Positions 15,439-16,473 of a stretch of DNA of 16,473 nt are shown in pieces. The DNA is taken from positions 1 through 16,473 of the forward strand of contig JACMKH010000045.1 of the NCBI GenBank assembly GCA_014380205.1. The letters run 5' to 3'. Below the pieces are notes generated by a model. The model saw nothing but the letters and a program-made list of their open reading frames with translations. It was not told the origin of the DNA and did no database searches. Origin of the DNA: Sphingomonadaceae bacterium. Lineage in GTDB: Bacteria; Pseudomonadota; Alphaproteobacteria; Sphingomonadales; Sphingomonadaceae. A program made the translations under genes and the position numbers. Every line of letters begins with the position of its first letter. The stretch's first letter is position 1.

Positions 15439-16089
15439 GTGGTCGAGATCATCCTGCTAGCCATGGTGGCGATCTTCGTCGGGCTGCGCCTGTTCAGCGT
15501 GCTCGGCCAGCGCACGGGCCATGAGCAGACGCCGATAGTTCGCCCGATCGAACCGCCCGCGCTTACGCCCATCCCCGCGACGGCGCGCGAGGCGCCGCGA
15601 ATCCAGCCCGAAACCCCCGACAGCGTGATCGCGCCCGCCGCCGCGATCGGCATGCGCGGCATCGTCGCCGCCGATCCGCGCTTCGACGTCGAGGAGTTCC
15701 TCGAGGGCGCGAAATCGGCCTATCGCATGATACTCGAAGCCTTCTGGAAGGGCGCCGAGGACGATCTCGCGCATCTCGCCGACGAGTCTGTCCGCGCGTC
15801 CTTCGCCGAGGCGATCGCGGCGCGCGTCGCCGAGGGGCATGTTCTCGACAACCGCCTCGTCACGATCGAGAATGTGCTGATCGAGAGCGCCGCGATGGAG
15901 GGCCAGACCGCGCGGATCACGCTGCGCTTCGACGCCGATATCGCCGCGGTGACACGCGACAGGGAGGGCAATGTGATCGCGGGCTCGATGAGCGACGCGG
16001 TGCCCACGCACGACGTCTGGACCTTCGCGCGCAACGTCCGCGAGTCCGATCCCAACTGGCAGCTCGTCGACACCGACGAAGCGGCGTGA
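15439..16089 (+). CDS. Tim44/TimA-family inner-membrane protein
   Basis: A 216-residue protein with one N-terminal membrane anchor (EIILLAMVAIFVGLRLFSVL, about residues 3-22) followed by GQRTGHEQ, the usual opening of alphaproteobacterial Tim44-like proteins. After a proline-rich linker comes the Tim44-like domain (about 75-212): FDVEEFLEGAKSAYRMILEAFWKGAEDDL, then TIENVLIESAAMEGQTARITLRFDADI, ending in DVWTFARNVRESDPNWQLVDT. Related to the mitochondrial import protein Tim44; the bacterial role is not well defined but is at the inner membrane. I place the start at GTG 15439, 4 nt after GGAGG, giving MVEIILLAMVA; ATG 15394 would add 15 non-conserved residues and sits in the promoter. Its TGA stop overlaps the next gene's GTG (GTGA). 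Divergent from secB. Confidence 0.88.
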   Translation: MVEIILLAMVAIFVGLRLFSVLGQRTGHEQTPIVRPIEPPALTPIPATAREAPRIQPETPDSVIAPAAAIGMRGIVAADPRFDVEEFLEGAKSAYRMILEAFWKGAEDDLAHLADESVRASFAEAIAARVAEGHVLDNRLVTIENVLIESAAMEGQTARITLRFDADIAAVTRDREGNVIAGSMSDAVPTHDVWTFARNVRESDPNWQLVDTDEAA

Positions 16090-16473
16090 CGCCGCGAAGC
16101 TGGGCGCTCGCCCCGCTTGCCGCGCTATTGCTCACCGCCTGCGCGATTATTCCTGAAAGCCGCGCGCCTGAGCGCGAACGACCCGCGCCGACGCCACCAC
16201 CGAACTCAGCCTCAGAGCCTCCCCGGCCCGTGCCCCCGTCACCGGAACGTTTGGGGCCCTCAGGGCCGACCACCCCCGAACCGACGTCCCCTTCGGTGGA
16301 GCACGGAACCCCGCCCTGGGACCAGCCGCTGCCGCCTGTCGATCGCAACTATGATTTTCAGCCGACCCCGCTCCTCCACCTTACCGTCCCCGCCGCCCCT
16401 GGCGACAACGCGCTCGGCGCGGGCGTGCGACCCGGCCCGCCGGTCGGCGAGCTCGTCGCCGACGCGCCCCATG
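16086..16473 (+). CDS. mltA: Lipoprotein, probably membrane-bound lytic murein transglycosylase A (N-terminal part, runs off the right edge)
   Basis: The 129 visible residues are open to the window end. The start is GTG 16086, overlapping the Tim44-like stop by 4 nt, so the two are probably coupled. A signal peptide ends in a lipobox LTAC (16-19), making C19 the lipidation site. Residues 23-84 are a proline-rich linker (23 Pro of 62). The final part, DNALGAGVRPGPPVGEL (107-123), resembles the start of the mature catalytic region of sphingomonad MltA, and the position right after a Tim44-like gene fits the order I know from that group. The catalytic domain lies outside the window, so the identification rests on context and this short segment; another lipoprotein cannot be ruled out. 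Confidence 0.58.
   Translation, partial: MTPRSWALAPLAALLLTACAIIPESRAPERERPAPTPPPNSASEPPRPVPPSPERLGPSGPTTPEPTSPSVEHGTPPWDQPLPPVDRNYDFQPTPLLHLTVPAAPGDNALGAGVRPGPPVGELVADAPH

Overview
This window is a stretch of core chromosome from a GC-rich alphaproteobacterium, most likely a member of the Sphingomonadales. That placement rests on the overall composition, on the gene order dnaA-rpsT-mutM/ubiE-ubiB-coaBC-dut and trpS-murJ-secB/timA-mltA, and on a short dispersed repeat of the type I associate with sphingomonad genomes (signature FDRLRxSG when read on the + strand). Genus cannot be fixed from the sequence alone. Nearly all of the window is coding and every gene has a recognisable family. I see no insertion sequence, phage gene, CRISPR array, tRNA or rRNA.

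Layout. (1) Positions 1-303 hold the N-terminal part of a divergent EF-G-like GTPase on the minus strand, facing away from topA (530-3049, DNA topoisomerase I). (2) Positions 8345 down to 3077 form a long minus-strand run, ubiE > ubiB > coaBC > dut > MoeB/ThiF-like > MAPEG-family membrane protein. It has 16-nt and 4-nt gaps, then two 4-nt stop/start overlaps, so the first five genes look like one operon joining ubiquinone synthesis, coenzyme A synthesis, dUTP removal and an E1-like adenylyltransferase. topA and the MAPEG gene converge with 27 bp between them. (3) mutM (8402-9214) is divergent from ubiE across only 56 bp, and rpsT (9307-9570) follows with its own promoter. (4) A gene-free stretch of about 426 bp (9571-9996) leads into dnaA (9997-11391). 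It holds an rpsT terminator, a cluster of GANTC sites, an AT-rich dyad and a 30-nt imperfect palindrome. (5) On the minus strand secB > murJ > trpS > DUF4136 lipoprotein runs back toward dnaA, and the lipoprotein and dnaA stop codons abut exactly. (6) On the plus strand a Tim44-like membrane protein starts at a GTG (15439) and overlaps the start of a lipoprotein that looks like MltA, cut by the window end.

Functional themes are DNA replication, topology and repair (dnaA, topA, mutM, dut), envelope biogenesis (murJ, secB, Tim44-like, mltA, two lipoproteins), cofactor synthesis (ubiE, ubiB, coaBC) and translation (rpsT, trpS, EF-G-like).

I did not find a new multi-gene system. The observations most worth a second look are: a dispersed repeat inserted in frame into the linker of CoaBC; loss of the switch-II histidine in the EF-G-like GTPase; a hairpin plus T-tract placed between the rpsT promoter and its start codon; and the unusual structure of the dnaA upstream region.
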